Positions 41,869-51,300 of a stretch of 64,000 bases of DNA are shown piece after piece. The stretch comes from Aedoeadaptatus coxii (lineage in GTDB: Bacteria; Bacillota; Clostridia; Tissierellales; Peptoniphilaceae): assembly GCF_001553115.1 (NCBI RefSeq), contig NZ_KQ960155.1:62001-126000 (forward strand), read 5' to 3'. How positions within the stretch are numbered: the stretch's first letter is position 1; each line of letters starts with the position of its first letter. The notes below the pieces were generated by a model. It was given only the letters and a program-made list of their open reading frames with translations, did no database searches and was not told the DNA's origin. A program made the translations under genes and the position numbers.

Positions 41869-43482
41869 TTATAATTCGTTGCGTAGGGGATCGTCTCCTG
41901 CGCGAACTTTCAAGAATGTTAAGAGGCCGACGATCATCGCCACGCCGACGGCGAGAGGAATAATCGGCGATTGAACAAATGCCGCGATGAGGTAGCAAAT
42001 GGCACTGACTGCCGCCACCGTCATGGCGTAGGGCAATTGTGTGGATACGTGGACGACGTGATTGCAACCGGCACCCGCCGAGGACATAATCGTCGTATCG
42101 CTAATGGGCGAGCAGTGATCGCCGCAGACAGCGCCTGCCAAGCAAGCGGAAAGGCCGATGAAGAATACGGGATTTTCTACGCTGAACATGCTGACGACGA
42201 TGGGGATTAAAATACCGAATGTACCCCAGCTTGTGCCCGTAGCAAATGCGAGAAGGGCGGCTACGATAAAGATAACGACGGGCAGGAAGTATTGAAGTCC
42301 GCCGGCGACGCCGTTCATTATATTGGCGACGTATTCGGCGCTGCCTAATAAATCGTTGGAGATGTTCTTCAGTGCCGTCGCCATGGTTAAAATCATAATA
42401 GCGGCGACCATGGAGTTAAATCCTTCCGTCAAGCAATTCATGGATTCGCCGAAATCCAAAACTCGGCGAATTAAAAGGTAAGCGATAGTAACGATCAGCG
42501 TAATGAGGGCGCCCCAGGGAAGGCCCACGGTGGCATCGGTGTTGCCGAATGCGCCGACGAAATCGCCTTGGAAGCCGCTGGCGGGATCGAAGAAACCGCC
42601 GACGTAAATTAAAGCGATTACGGATACGCAGATTAAGAAAATAATGGGGAGAACGAGGTCTAAAAGGCTGGCGTGATCCGCCGTCGTATCTTCTATTTTT
42701 TCTTCTCGAAGTGCGCTGTGATCGTTATCTTGTAAAGCGTCTTCTTCATACTTGAGCATGGAGCCGAAGTCGTCGTGTTTCCAAATTAAAACTACAACGA
42801 AAACCAAGGTTAAAATCGAATAAAAGTTATAGGGTATGGCCTTTACGAACATGGTAATGCCGCTCATGCCCGTGCCTTCGGCGTAACCGGATACGGCCGC
42901 CGCCCAGGAACTAATGGGGGCGATCATACAAATGGGCGCCGCCGTAGCGTCGATAATGTAGGCGAGCTTTGCTCTTGAAATTTTGAAGCGGTCCGTTACG
43001 GGCTTCATAACCGAGCCTACGGTTAAGCAGTTAAAGTAGTCGTCGATAAAAATTAAAATACCGAGGAAGAAAGTGGCAATTTGCGCGCCGCGGCGAGAGG
43101 TAATTCTGCGGGCTGCCCATTCGCCGAAGGCGCGGGTGCCGCCGCTTTTGTTAATGAGGGCGACCAACATCCCGAGAAAGACGAGGAATAAGAAGATGCC
43201 CGCCGTGCCGGAAACTGCCGCAGTTAAACCTTCGTTAATGACGTGATCCATGGTAGTGGTAAAGGATCCGCCGGAAGATAAAATGGCGCCGACGAAAATA
43301 CCGATGAACAACGAAGGGAAAACTTCTTTCGTAATCAGCGCCAAGCTAATGGCGACGATGGGCGGAACCAATGCCCAGAACGTGGCGTGGGTTTCCGCGC
43401 CGCTTGCCGCCACGGCAAAGCTGCCGCCGACGGCGATAATGCCCAGTACCAGGGCGATAAGTAAATTTCTGCGATTTGTCAT
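41869..43482 (-). CDS. lysW: NhaC-family transporter, probable lysine transporter (LysW type)
   Basis: A 537-residue polytopic membrane protein of the NhaC/Na+:H+ antiporter superfamily, with about twelve helices and conserved stretches IFIDDYFNCLTVGSVM, ATAAPICMIAPISSWA, ATGTSWGTFGILIPI and GDHCSPISDTTIMSSAGAGC. By sequence alone it would be called a sodium/proton antiporter, but a lysine riboswitch controls it, which identifies it as the NhaC-type lysine transporter seen in other Firmicutes. Start ATG follows AGAAAGGAAAATGTA. Monocistronic. Confidence 0.88.
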   Translation of the reverse strand: MTNRRNLLIALVLGIIAVGGSFAVAASGAETHATFWALVPPIVAISLALITKEVFPSLFIGIFVGAILSSGGSFTTTMDHVINEGLTAAVSGTAGIFLFLVFLGMLVALINKSGGTRAFGEWAARRITSRRGAQIATFFLGILIFIDDYFNCLTVGSVMKPVTDRFKISRAKLAYIIDATAAPICMIAPISSWAAAVSGYAEGTGMSGITMFVKAIPYNFYSILTLVFVVVLIWKHDDFGSMLKYEEDALQDNDHSALREEKIEDTTADHASLLDLVLPIIFLICVSVIALIYVGGFFDPASGFQGDFVGAFGNTDATVGLPWGALITLIVTIAYLLIRRVLDFGESMNCLTEGFNSMVAAIMILTMATALKNISNDLLGSAEYVANIMNGVAGGLQYFLPVVIFIVAALLAFATGTSWGTFGILIPIVVSMFSVENPVFFIGLSACLAGAVCGDHCSPISDTTIMSSAGAGCNHVVHVSTQLPYAMTVAAVSAICYLIAAFVQSPIIPLAVGVAMIVGLLTFLKVRAGDDPLRNEL

Positions 43483-43534
43483 TACATTTTCCTTTCTGAT
43501 TCAAAATATAATAGCGAATCAATCGAAACAAAAA

Positions 43535-43774
43535 AAGCCATGATACTATCATGGCTTTTGAATTTCCGTACGAAAAGAAAATCCTAAAGACACGATAGCG
43601 CTCCGTTCGCTCGGCGAACGACAGTACGCAGGATATTTTCCTACGTCCCGGCGAAAAGTATCCGTGGACACAAATACTTAACCCTCGGCACGTTTCCCTT
43701 TCCCGAAGATCCATTGACCGGAGATGATCGGTACTGATGAAACATGCGCCTCTATCATGCAGATTCGATTGTTG
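43535..43774 (-). promoter_or_regulatory. Lysine riboswitch (L box)
   Basis: The conserved core elements appear in order: GATAGAGGCGC, AGTACCGATCATCTCCGG, GGGAAAGGGAAACGTGCCGA, then ACTGTC, and finally a terminator AAAAGCCATGATA...TATCATGGCTTTT with T run. Lysine binding should promote termination and lower transporter expression. Confidence 0.93.
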
Positions 43775-43780
43775 TATATG

Positions 43781-43809
43781 AGTATACGAAGCTTTACTCG
43801 GAAAGTCAA
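43781..43809 (-). promoter_or_regulatory. Lysine riboswitch promoter
   Basis: TTGACT (43809-43804) and TATACT (43786-43781), 17-nt spacer; near consensus. Confidence 0.85.
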
Positions 43810-43824
43810 GTATAAACTTCATTT

Positions 43825-44619
43825 TTATAAAATAATTAAACTGACCCCCATGACGAGCATGCCGAAAATCACGCCTACTAAGGATAAATGAGTTTCGCCG
43901 TAAGCGCGGGATGCGGGCAAAAGTTCGTCGAAGGAAATTAATACCATGATCCCCGAAATAGCGGCAAACACGATGCCGAATAAGGTGGTGGTTAAAAAGG
44001 GACGCAAGACCAAATAAGCGAGAATGGCGCCTAAAGGTTCTGAAACGCCGCTTAAAAAGGTGAGCCAAAGGGCTTTCTTTTTTCCTCCCGTGGCGAAATA
44101 AATCGGCGCCGCCACTCCGATTCCCTCGGGAATATTATGCATGGCGATGGCGATAGCGATGGAGACGCCGACGGCGGGATCTAAAAGGGTGGTCATAAAA
44201 GTAACCATTCCTTCCGGAAAATTGTGAACGCCGATGGCGATGGCGCTTTTAATGCCCACTTTTTCAAGGGCCTTTTCCCGCCCTGCCGCTTCCATTTCCT
44301 CGCCGCTTTTTAAATCGTGGGGCTCGTCGGCTTCGGGCACCAAGTGGGAAATTAGACCGAATACGGCCATGGAACCGAAAAAAGCGCCCAGCGTCGCCAA
44401 ACCGGCGGCGCGTTCCCCCATGGTTTTTTGAAAATATTCCGTGGCCATGGGCATCATTTCCATAAAGGAAATGTAAATCATGACGCCGGCGGAAAAGCCG
44501 AGGGCCGAGGACAGAAATTTTTTATTGTCCGATCCCGTAAAAAATACGATCACCGCACCGAGCATGGTGGCAAGGCCTGCGAGCGCCGTATTTAAAAAGG
44601 CCACACCTACATTCGACAT
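43825..44619 (-). CDS. zupT: ZupT-type ZIP metal transporter
   Basis: A 264-residue ZIP-family importer of zinc and other divalent metals. Eight hydrophobic segments; the metal-binding pairs HNFPEG and HNIPEG in helices IV and V are intact, and a variable loop (PEADEPHDLKSGEEMEA) lies between helices III and IV. The start follows TTAGGAGGAATTT. It follows the DUF4298 gene by nine bases. There is no clear terminator before the lysine-riboswitch promoter. Confidence 0.92.
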   Translation of the reverse strand: MSNVGVAFLNTALAGLATMLGAVIVFFTGSDNKKFLSSALGFSAGVMIYISFMEMMPMATEYFQKTMGERAAGLATLGAFFGSMAVFGLISHLVPEADEPHDLKSGEEMEAAGREKALEKVGIKSAIAIGVHNFPEGMVTFMTTLLDPAVGVSIAIAIAMHNIPEGIGVAAPIYFATGGKKKALWLTFLSGVSEPLGAILAYLVLRPFLTTTLFGIVFAAISGIMVLISFDELLPASRAYGETHLSLVGVIFGMLVMGVSLIIL

Positions 44620-44628
44620 AAATTCCTC

Positions 44629-44934
44629 CTAATAATGTTTTAAAAGAGTATGGGCGAGTTCTAAAAGATCTAAGCCGAGTTCGTAGCGATCGCCCATTAA
44701 ATCGTAAACGCCGTCTTCCGTTAAGACGCCGCGGTTAATATCGTCGAGCTTTCCCGCCTCGTCGGCTTCTAAATCTTCGTTCATGTCCTCGCTGCCGTAA
44801 TAATCTCTGAGAATCATATAGCGTTCGTTCAGCGCGGCGACTTTTTCCATGGCTTCGCGAAGCTCTTTTTGACAGGCTAATTGTTCTTCTAAAATTTCTT
44901 CCATACCCATAACACGTTTTTTAATTGCTTCCAT
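44629..44934 (-). CDS. DUF4298 domain-containing protein
   Basis: A 101-residue acidic, largely helical protein. The motif YYGSEDMNEDLEADEAGKL followed by GVLTEDGVYDLM matches the DUF4298 family of Firmicutes, whose function is unknown. It begins 16 bases after the T tract of the folT terminator and is cotranscribed with zupT. No promoter is obvious, so it may depend on read-through. Confidence 0.8.
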   Translation of the reverse strand: MEAIKKRVMGMEEILEEQLACQKELREAMEKVAALNERYMILRDYYGSEDMNEDLEADEAGKLDDINRGVLTEDGVYDLMGDRYELGLDLLELAHTLLKHY

Positions 44935-44950
44935 CGATATCCTTCTTTCT

Positions 44951-44975
44951 AAAATAAAAGACGCCTTGCGGCGCC
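44951..44975 (-). terminator. folT terminator, next to DUF4298 gene
   Basis: Minus-strand GGCGCC-GCAA-GGCGTC followed by TTTTATTTT. Confidence 0.78.
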
Positions 44976-44978
44976 TTT

Positions 44979-45494
44979 TTAATCGCGGAAGAGACGAATG
45001 GCCTCTTTCGACATACGATCTAATATAAGTGCTTGAACAACAATTTTAATCACAAGCATTAAACCTTGGAATGGCAATTTGCTCATTAACACAGCTTGGA
45101 AGGGGTTGCCGTATAGCATGTGTACCCAATAGGTTCCCATCAAGCAGTTAACGAGTACTGTGATGACCACGTTGGCGAGAACGATGCGTTTGATGGTAAG
45201 GTCTTTTTTGTAAAAGAAAACACCGTAAAGCGCCGCGCTCAGAAAAGCGTTAAAGGTGAACCCCGGGAAATAAGGACCGGTAGGTTTCATCATAAAGCCG
45301 ACGATGTCCGCCACAATGGCGGCGATCCCGCTGGCAATAGGCCCTAACGTCGTCGATGCCAAGGTGACGGGAATAAAGGAAAAGCTGATCCGTTGATAGT
45401 TTCCGAGATCAATTCCCAAGGTACGCGCAAAGACAATTTGCAGCGCCACCATGGCTGCCAAAAAGGTCAGTTTCTTCGTATTAAATTGTTTCAT
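44979..45494 (-). CDS. folT: FolT, folate ECF transporter S component
   Basis: A 171-residue six-helix protein that binds folate and docks on EcfA1-EcfA2-EcfT. The pattern FSFIPVTLASTTLGP and MKPTGPYFPGFTFNAFLSAALYG fits FolT. Its leader is a tetrahydrofolate riboswitch, which independently supports folate as substrate. The energising module lies at 15.7-18.2 kb. Start ATG follows AAGGAGGAAC. Confidence 0.94.
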   Translation of the reverse strand: MKQFNTKKLTFLAAMVALQIVFARTLGIDLGNYQRISFSFIPVTLASTTLGPIASGIAAIVADIVGFMMKPTGPYFPGFTFNAFLSAALYGVFFYKKDLTIKRIVLANVVITVLVNCLMGTYWVHMLYGNPFQAVLMSKLPFQGLMLVIKIVVQALILDRMSKEAIRLFRD

Positions 45495-45509
45495 TGTTCC
45501 TCCTTAAAG

Positions 45510-45530
45510 CTGCTAAAGAGGATAGCAGCG
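45510..45530 (-). promoter_or_regulatory. Expression-platform hairpin before folT
   Basis: GCTGCTA-TCCTCTT-TAGCAGC lies directly before TTTAAGGAGG. Its 5' arm overlaps the 3' end of the THF aptamer, so ligand binding could control ribosome access. Confidence 0.6.
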
Positions 45531-45618
45531 GATGCGGCAAAAGATAGCGAGCCTCTTATCTCTTCGTTTGAGGGCAACTTCCCATCCCTCAACACTTAAC
45601 GCCTTTTGCCTACTCTAC
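45527..45618 (-). promoter_or_regulatory. Tetrahydrofolate (THF) riboswitch
   Basis: The consensus segments AGAGTAG, GGCGTTAAGTGTTGAGGGATGGGA, CCTCAAACGAAG and GCATCCGCTGC are present in order in about 92 nt. Confidence 0.93.
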
Positions 45619-45629
45619 ATAACGAAACT

Positions 45630-45658
45630 ATTATAAACGTTTTGCGTGTCTTCTACAA
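45630..45658 (-). promoter_or_regulatory. folT promoter
   Basis: TTGTAG (45658-45653) and TATAAT (45635-45630), 17-nt spacer. Confidence 0.8.
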
Positions 45659-45674
45659 GGTTTTAATAAAGATA

Positions 45675-47420
45675 TTAAATGGCGTTGACGCTGCCGAGGA
45701 AAATTTCCCCCGTATCGCCGTTAACCGTAATCACATCGCCGGGATGGAGACCGTCGACGATGCCAACACATCCTACGACGGAGGTGACCCCCAGGTTCAT
45801 TCCCGCAATGGCGGAAGGGGATGTAAGCCCTTCTTCTTCGGAGACGAATCCGCCCGCCCGTTCGATAAACGGAGCAAGCTCTTTTCCGTAGCCTTTAACG
45901 ACGAGAATATCGCCGTCGGTAAAGTCGCGCACAAAATCCATATCTTCGTTTACGATGCGCGCCCTGCCCGTTTTAATGCCGCCGCCGAGGCCCGTGCCTT
46001 TATGAAGTGTGGAGGCCACCTGATGAATTTTAATGACATTGGTGCTTCCGGCGACGCCTTGGGGGATCCCCGCCACCATGGCAATTAAATCGCCGTCGTG
46101 AATCCAGCCGGCACGCTTCACGATCCGCGCTGTGTCGTCAAAAATATGTTTGCCGCGCGTGCTGCCGAGAACCCCCGTGACGCCCCATTGAAGATTCATT
46201 TGTCGGAGCACCCGCTCGTCTTCTGTGACGGCAAAAACCTTTGTCTTCGGGCGAAATTTCGAAAGATTCCTGGAACTGTAGCCCGTCGCCGTGGCGATGA
46301 CGATGGCGTCGCAAGCCAGTTGATCCGCCATTTCCACGGCATGTTGCACCACGGTATTAGTGGTGCTTTTTTTGAAGCTCGTCAAATGTTTATAGGGTTC
46401 TTCTTCTTTTAATACGGGCTCCGTCACCTCGGCAATGCGCGCCATGGTCTTGACAGCCTCCAAGGGATACTCGCCCATGGCCGTTTCCCCGGAAAGCATG
46501 ACCGCGCTCGTGCCGTCGATAATGGCGTTGGCCACATCCGCCACTTCGGCGCGGGTAGGCCTGGGGTTGCGAATCATGGAATCCAGCATTTGCGTCGCCG
46601 TAATGACGGGAATGCCTTCGGCAATGGAACGGGCGATTAATTCTTTTTGCACCATGGGCACACGCTCCGTTTCAATTTCCACGCCCATGTCGCCGCGCGC
46701 CACCATAATGCCGTCGGCGGTGGCAATAATATCGTCCATATTGGCGATACCCTCTTCATTTTCGATTTTTGCAATAATTTTAATGCCGTCGCCGCCGTGC
46801 TGTTCCAAGACGTCGCGAATGGCGAGGATGTCGTCCTTCTTCCGAATGAAAGACGCGGCGATAAAATCCATATCCTCTTCAATGGCCAGGAGAATATCCT
46901 GAATATCTTTTTCCGTAAGGGCGGGCAAATTAATTTGCGCTCCGGGCACATTGATTCCCTTATGATTGCTGACGACGCCGCCGTTTAAAACCTTCGTGTG
47001 AATGGTGGTGCCCTCGATAGAGGTAACCTCCAAGGCAATTAAACCGTCGTCAATTAAAATTTTTTGACCCGGCTTAACGTCGCGGTAGAGATTGTCGTAG
47101 GTTTGGTAGACGCCTTCCCCGTCGCCGAGACGCTCTTCCCTGTAAAGGCTAAAGGACGATCCCGGTGTCAGCTCTACACTCTCTTCTTTAAAATCCCCTG
47201 TTCGAATTTCGGGGCCTTTCGTGTCCAGCATGGTGGCGATGGATGTCTTTGTCGCCCGCGCCGCTTCTCGTATGGCGGCGAGCTCTTCTCTGTGGCTTTC
47301 GTGATTGCCGTGGGAAAAGTTGAGCCGAAATACGTTCACCCCGGCTTCGATTAAAGCGCGAAGCATATCAGGGCTCGACGATGCAGGCCCGACAGTGGCC
47401 ACGATTTTCGTCTTTTTCAT
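45675..47420 (-). CDS. pyk: Pyruvate kinase with C-terminal extension domain
   Basis: A 581-residue enzyme making pyruvate and ATP from phosphoenolpyruvate and ADP. Core motifs are present: MKKTKIVATVGPAS, NFSHGNHESH, the active-site IIAKIENEEG and MVARGDMGVE, and ITATQMLDSM. Residues from about 475 form the extra PEP-utiliser-type mobile domain of Bacillus/Clostridium enzymes (GLTSPSAIAGMNLGV, with Pro-Ser at the usual Ser-His position, so it is not catalytic). Start ATG follows TAGGAGGCAGT. Last gene of the murB-to-pyk series. Confidence 0.96.
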   Translation of the reverse strand: MKKTKIVATVGPASSSPDMLRALIEAGVNVFRLNFSHGNHESHREELAAIREAARATKTSIATMLDTKGPEIRTGDFKEESVELTPGSSFSLYREERLGDGEGVYQTYDNLYRDVKPGQKILIDDGLIALEVTSIEGTTIHTKVLNGGVVSNHKGINVPGAQINLPALTEKDIQDILLAIEEDMDFIAASFIRKKDDILAIRDVLEQHGGDGIKIIAKIENEEGIANMDDIIATADGIMVARGDMGVEIETERVPMVQKELIARSIAEGIPVITATQMLDSMIRNPRPTRAEVADVANAIIDGTSAVMLSGETAMGEYPLEAVKTMARIAEVTEPVLKEEEPYKHLTSFKKSTTNTVVQHAVEMADQLACDAIVIATATGYSSRNLSKFRPKTKVFAVTEDERVLRQMNLQWGVTGVLGSTRGKHIFDDTARIVKRAGWIHDGDLIAMVAGIPQGVAGSTNVIKIHQVASTLHKGTGLGGGIKTGRARIVNEDMDFVRDFTDGDILVVKGYGKELAPFIERAGGFVSEEEGLTSPSAIAGMNLGVTSVVGCVGIVDGLHPGDVITVNGDTGEIFLGSVNAI

Positions 47421-47428
47421 ACTGCCTC

Positions 47429-48385
47429 CTAAATGGAAATTTTATCCAGCGTGTCGTACAGTGCGCGGTCGAAGGTTTTTTCCACGGCGAGGGCTTCCCG
47501 TAAATCGAAGGATTTAATTTTCCCCTCGGAAAGGCCCAGGGCCAGGGAGCGCTTTTCCTCGCCGCAAAGGAACACGGCTTCGGCGCCGAGCCTGGATGCG
47601 TTAATGCGATCTTTTCCCGTGGGAATGCCCCCTCTTTGGGTGTAACCTAAAATAGTGACGCGCGTTTCCACCCCCGTCGCCTCTTCCAAATCTTTTGCGA
47701 GGCCGTAGGCGGGAATCTGCTCTTCCGTCAGGAGAATAATATGGTGGCGCTTGCCCCGTTTCTTTCCCGCCAAAATTTTATTTTTAACGCCGTCAAAATC
47801 GAAAGGTACTTCGGGAATAATCACGCTTTCCGCGCCGCCGGCGATGCCGGCATAAAGGGCGAGATCGCCACAATGTCTTCCCATAACTTCGATAATATTG
47901 GCGCGCCTTAAGGCACTGGAGGTGTCGCGAATTCTTCCCACAGCTTCCAAAATAGTTTCCACCGCGGTGTAAAATCCGATACTCGCCTCCTGATAGCCTA
48001 AGTCGTTGTCGATGGTGGCAGGCAGAGTAATCACCGACTGCCCCGCATCGGAAAGGGCGAGGGCGCCTTTCATGGAGCCGTCGCCGCCGATGACGATTAA
48101 ATGCTCCACGCCCTCTTCTTTTAAAATCTCTCGGGCACGTGCTATGCCTTCGTCGGTGCGCATTTCTTTCGATCGACTCGTGCCTAAAATCGTGCCCCCC
48201 TTATGAATAATATCCGCCACCGAGGAAAGGCCCATGGCGACGAAATCTTTTTCAAAAATACCGCTAAAGCCGTTGCGAATGCCCACCACGTCGTGGCCTT
48301 CGTAAATCGCCACCCGCACGACGGCGCGAAGGGCGGCATTCATTCCCGGAGCATCTCCTCCGCTTGTCAATACGCCGATTCTCAT
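47429..48385 (-). CDS. pfkA: ATP-dependent 6-phosphofructokinase
   Basis: A 318-residue enzyme phosphorylating fructose 6-phosphate. The ATP-type GGDGS is in VIGGDGSMKGA, the catalytic LPATIDND and the substrate-binding MGRHCGDLA and YTQRGG are intact. Length and motifs are those of the allosteric bacterial enzyme. It lies between dnaE and pyk with gaps of about eight bases, the usual clostridial arrangement. Confidence 0.96.
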   Translation of the reverse strand: MRIGVLTSGGDAPGMNAALRAVVRVAIYEGHDVVGIRNGFSGIFEKDFVAMGLSSVADIIHKGGTILGTSRSKEMRTDEGIARAREILKEEGVEHLIVIGGDGSMKGALALSDAGQSVITLPATIDNDLGYQEASIGFYTAVETILEAVGRIRDTSSALRRANIIEVMGRHCGDLALYAGIAGGAESVIIPEVPFDFDGVKNKILAGKKRGKRHHIILLTEEQIPAYGLAKDLEEATGVETRVTILGYTQRGGIPTGKDRINASRLGAEAVFLCGEEKRSLALGLSEGKIKSFDLREALAVEKTFDRALYDTLDKISI

Positions 48386-48392
48386 GTCGTCC

Positions 48393-51300
48393 TCACTTTC
48401 TCACAGCGTCGGTTTCGGGGTTCATTATCTCCCGTAAATCCCGAATCAATCCGTCGCCGTAGGATACGTAAAATTCTCTCGGCACGCCGAGGGCTTTTTT
48501 CGTGTCCTCAAAATAAAATACGACGGGCATGGAGCCGGGGTATCGCTTTAAGATCGCTTCCGCATCCCCCTGAAGCCCTTCGTTTTTTAAACGCAGGTAG
48601 AGGGTTTCTTTATCGTCCAGATCTTTTAGAGGCTTTACCGATTCCACCAATATTTTGCCCTCTTCCACATCACTTCCCTCGACGCGTCCTTTGACGGTTA
48701 TCAGCTGTCCTTCTTCAAAAACGCCGGATTCCAAGCTTGCGTAGACGCTTGGAAATAAAACGAGTTCGATGGTGCCGTAAAGATCTTCCAAGACGCCGAA
48801 TGCCATCATTTGGTTTTTCTTCGTCACCAGCGTTCGCTTTTCCCGCAAAAGACCGCCGAGGGTGGCGCTGTAAATCGTATCTTGACTTTCTAATGTTTCA
48901 CGCACTTTTTGCGTGTCGTAATCGGTCTGATCCTTTAGACTTTTGACATAGGATTCCAAAGGATGACCTGATACATAAATGCCCATAACGTCGCGCTCGT
49001 ATTCGAGTTTTTGCTTTTGATCGTAATCTTTTAATTTCGGCAAATGATCCCTTTGAGTTTCCGCCGTTTGAAAAAGGCTGACCTGCCCGGGAATATTGCG
49101 TCTGTTTTCCCCTTGCACGCCGTCGATTAATTTGTCGTAAACGGCGAGGTACTGGGGTCGATTGCCGCCCAGTTCGTCGAAGGCGCCGGCCTTAATGAGG
49201 GATTCCATACTCCGCTTGTTCATGGCGCCCGGAGCAACTTTATCCACCCGTTGAATAAATTCATTGAGGGAACTGAAAGGGCCGCCTTCTCTGCGGGCCT
49301 TTTCGATGGCTTCTACAAAATTCACGCCGACGTTTTTTACGCCCTTTAAGCCGAAGCGAATGGCGCCGTCTTCTACATTGAACTTTAAAAAGCTCTTATT
49401 GATACTCGGCGGCAAAATCTCGATGCCGAGACGCTTGCATTCTTCGATGTACATGCGCACGTGGGCAGTATCGGACATAAAGGATGTAATTTGCGCCGCC
49501 ATAAAGGCCGCCGGATAGTAATATTTGAGCCACGCCGTTCGATACGCCACAACGGCGTAGGCTACGGAGTGTGATTTGTTAAAGGCGTAGTTTGCAAAGT
49601 CGATCATTAAATCGTAAATGACATTGGCGCTTTTTTCGTCCACGCCGTTTCGCATGGCTCCCGCCACGTCCACGGAGCCGTCGTCGTTTAAACTGCCGTA
49701 AATAAAATTTTGCCGTTCTTGTTCCATGACGGCCATTTTCTTTTTACTCATGGCGCGGCGCACGAGATCCGCTCGCCCCAGGGAATAGCCGCCGATTTTC
49801 CTGACGATCTCCATAACCTGTTCCTGATAGACGATACAGCCGTAGGTTTCCTCCAAAATCGATTCCAGCGCCGGATGAGGATAGGAAATTTTCGAGGGAT
49901 CGTGTTTCGATTCCACAAATTTCGGAATTTGATTCATAGGCCCCGGTCTGAAAAGGGCGTTGGCGGCGGCGAGGTCGGCAAATTTCGTCGGCTTCAATTC
50001 TTTCAGGAAGGCGCGCATGCCGCCGCTTTCAAATTGAAACACGCCGAGGGTTTCCGCCCGTTGAAACATCTTCAACACATCGGGATCGTCGTAACGCATG
50101 GTGTCGAAATCCACGTCGATTCCGTAATCTCTCTTAATAAAATCTTTCGCATCCCGAATCACCGTAAGGGTTCTGAGCCCTAAAAAGTCCATCTTCAAAA
50201 GGCCCAGCTCTTCCAACTCGATCATATTAAATTGAGTGGAGATAATGTCGCCGTTTCGCGTAAGGGGCACGTAGTCTGTAATGGGATTTTGGCTGATGAC
50301 CACCCCCGCCGCGTGGGTGGAGGTATGGCGCGGCACCCCTTCAATATGCAGCGCTAAATCCAACAGCCTGTGGATTTCCTCTTCGCTATCGTATTCCTTT
50401 TTAAGAGACGGCGATATGTCGAGAGCCCGCGTCAACGTAATGTTGAGCTCGTTGGGCACTTGCTTCGCCACGTAATCCACTCGCCCGTAGGGAAGGTCCA
50501 TAACCCGCCCCACATCGCGAATGGCGGCGCGAGCGCCTAAGGTTCCGAAGGTGACGATTTGCGCCACGTGGTCTTCCCCGTATTTTTCGATAACGTATTC
50601 GATAACTTCTTCTCGCCGTTCGTAACAAAAATCCACGTCGATATCCGGCATGCTCACCCGTTCGGGATTTAAAAACCGTTCAAAGAGCAAGCCGAAGGCC
50701 AGGGGATCCACGTCGATGATTTCCAGGGCATAGCTAACGACGCTGCCTGCAGCGGAGCCGCGGCCGGGGCCCACCTGAATATTTTTCGATCGGGCAAAGC
50801 GAATAAAATCCCAGACGATGAGGAAGTAATCAGTGTAGCCCATGGAAAAAATCGTGTTCAACTCAAATTCCACGCGATCGCGAATCTCCTCGCTTACGGT
50901 TCCGTAACGGCGAATAAGCCCCTCTTCCACCAGTTCGCGTAAATAGCCTTCATTGGTGTAACCCGCCGGCAATTCAAAATGAGGCAAGTGAAGATTGTGA
51001 AACTCTAGCTCCACATTGCAACGCTCGGCAATTTTTACCGTGTTTTCCAACGCTTCCGGCGCAAAGGAAAAAATCTCCGCCATTTCCTCCGGGCTTTTGA
51101 CGTAAAATTCGTCGCTGGGGAAGCGCATTCGTTTTTCTTCGCTTAAAATGGAGCCCGTCTGAATGCAGAGAAGGGCATCGTGTACGTCGGCATCTTCCCG
51201 TCGCAAATAGTGGCAGTCGTTGGTGGCGATCAGTTGTATTCCCGTTTCTTTCGACAGGCGAAGCAAGCGGCGATTAACATCTTTTTGCTCTCGCATGCCG

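Noticed and set aside
41869-43482. Plain Na+/H+ antiporter annotation
   Set aside because: The lysine riboswitch upstream points to lysine transport instead.
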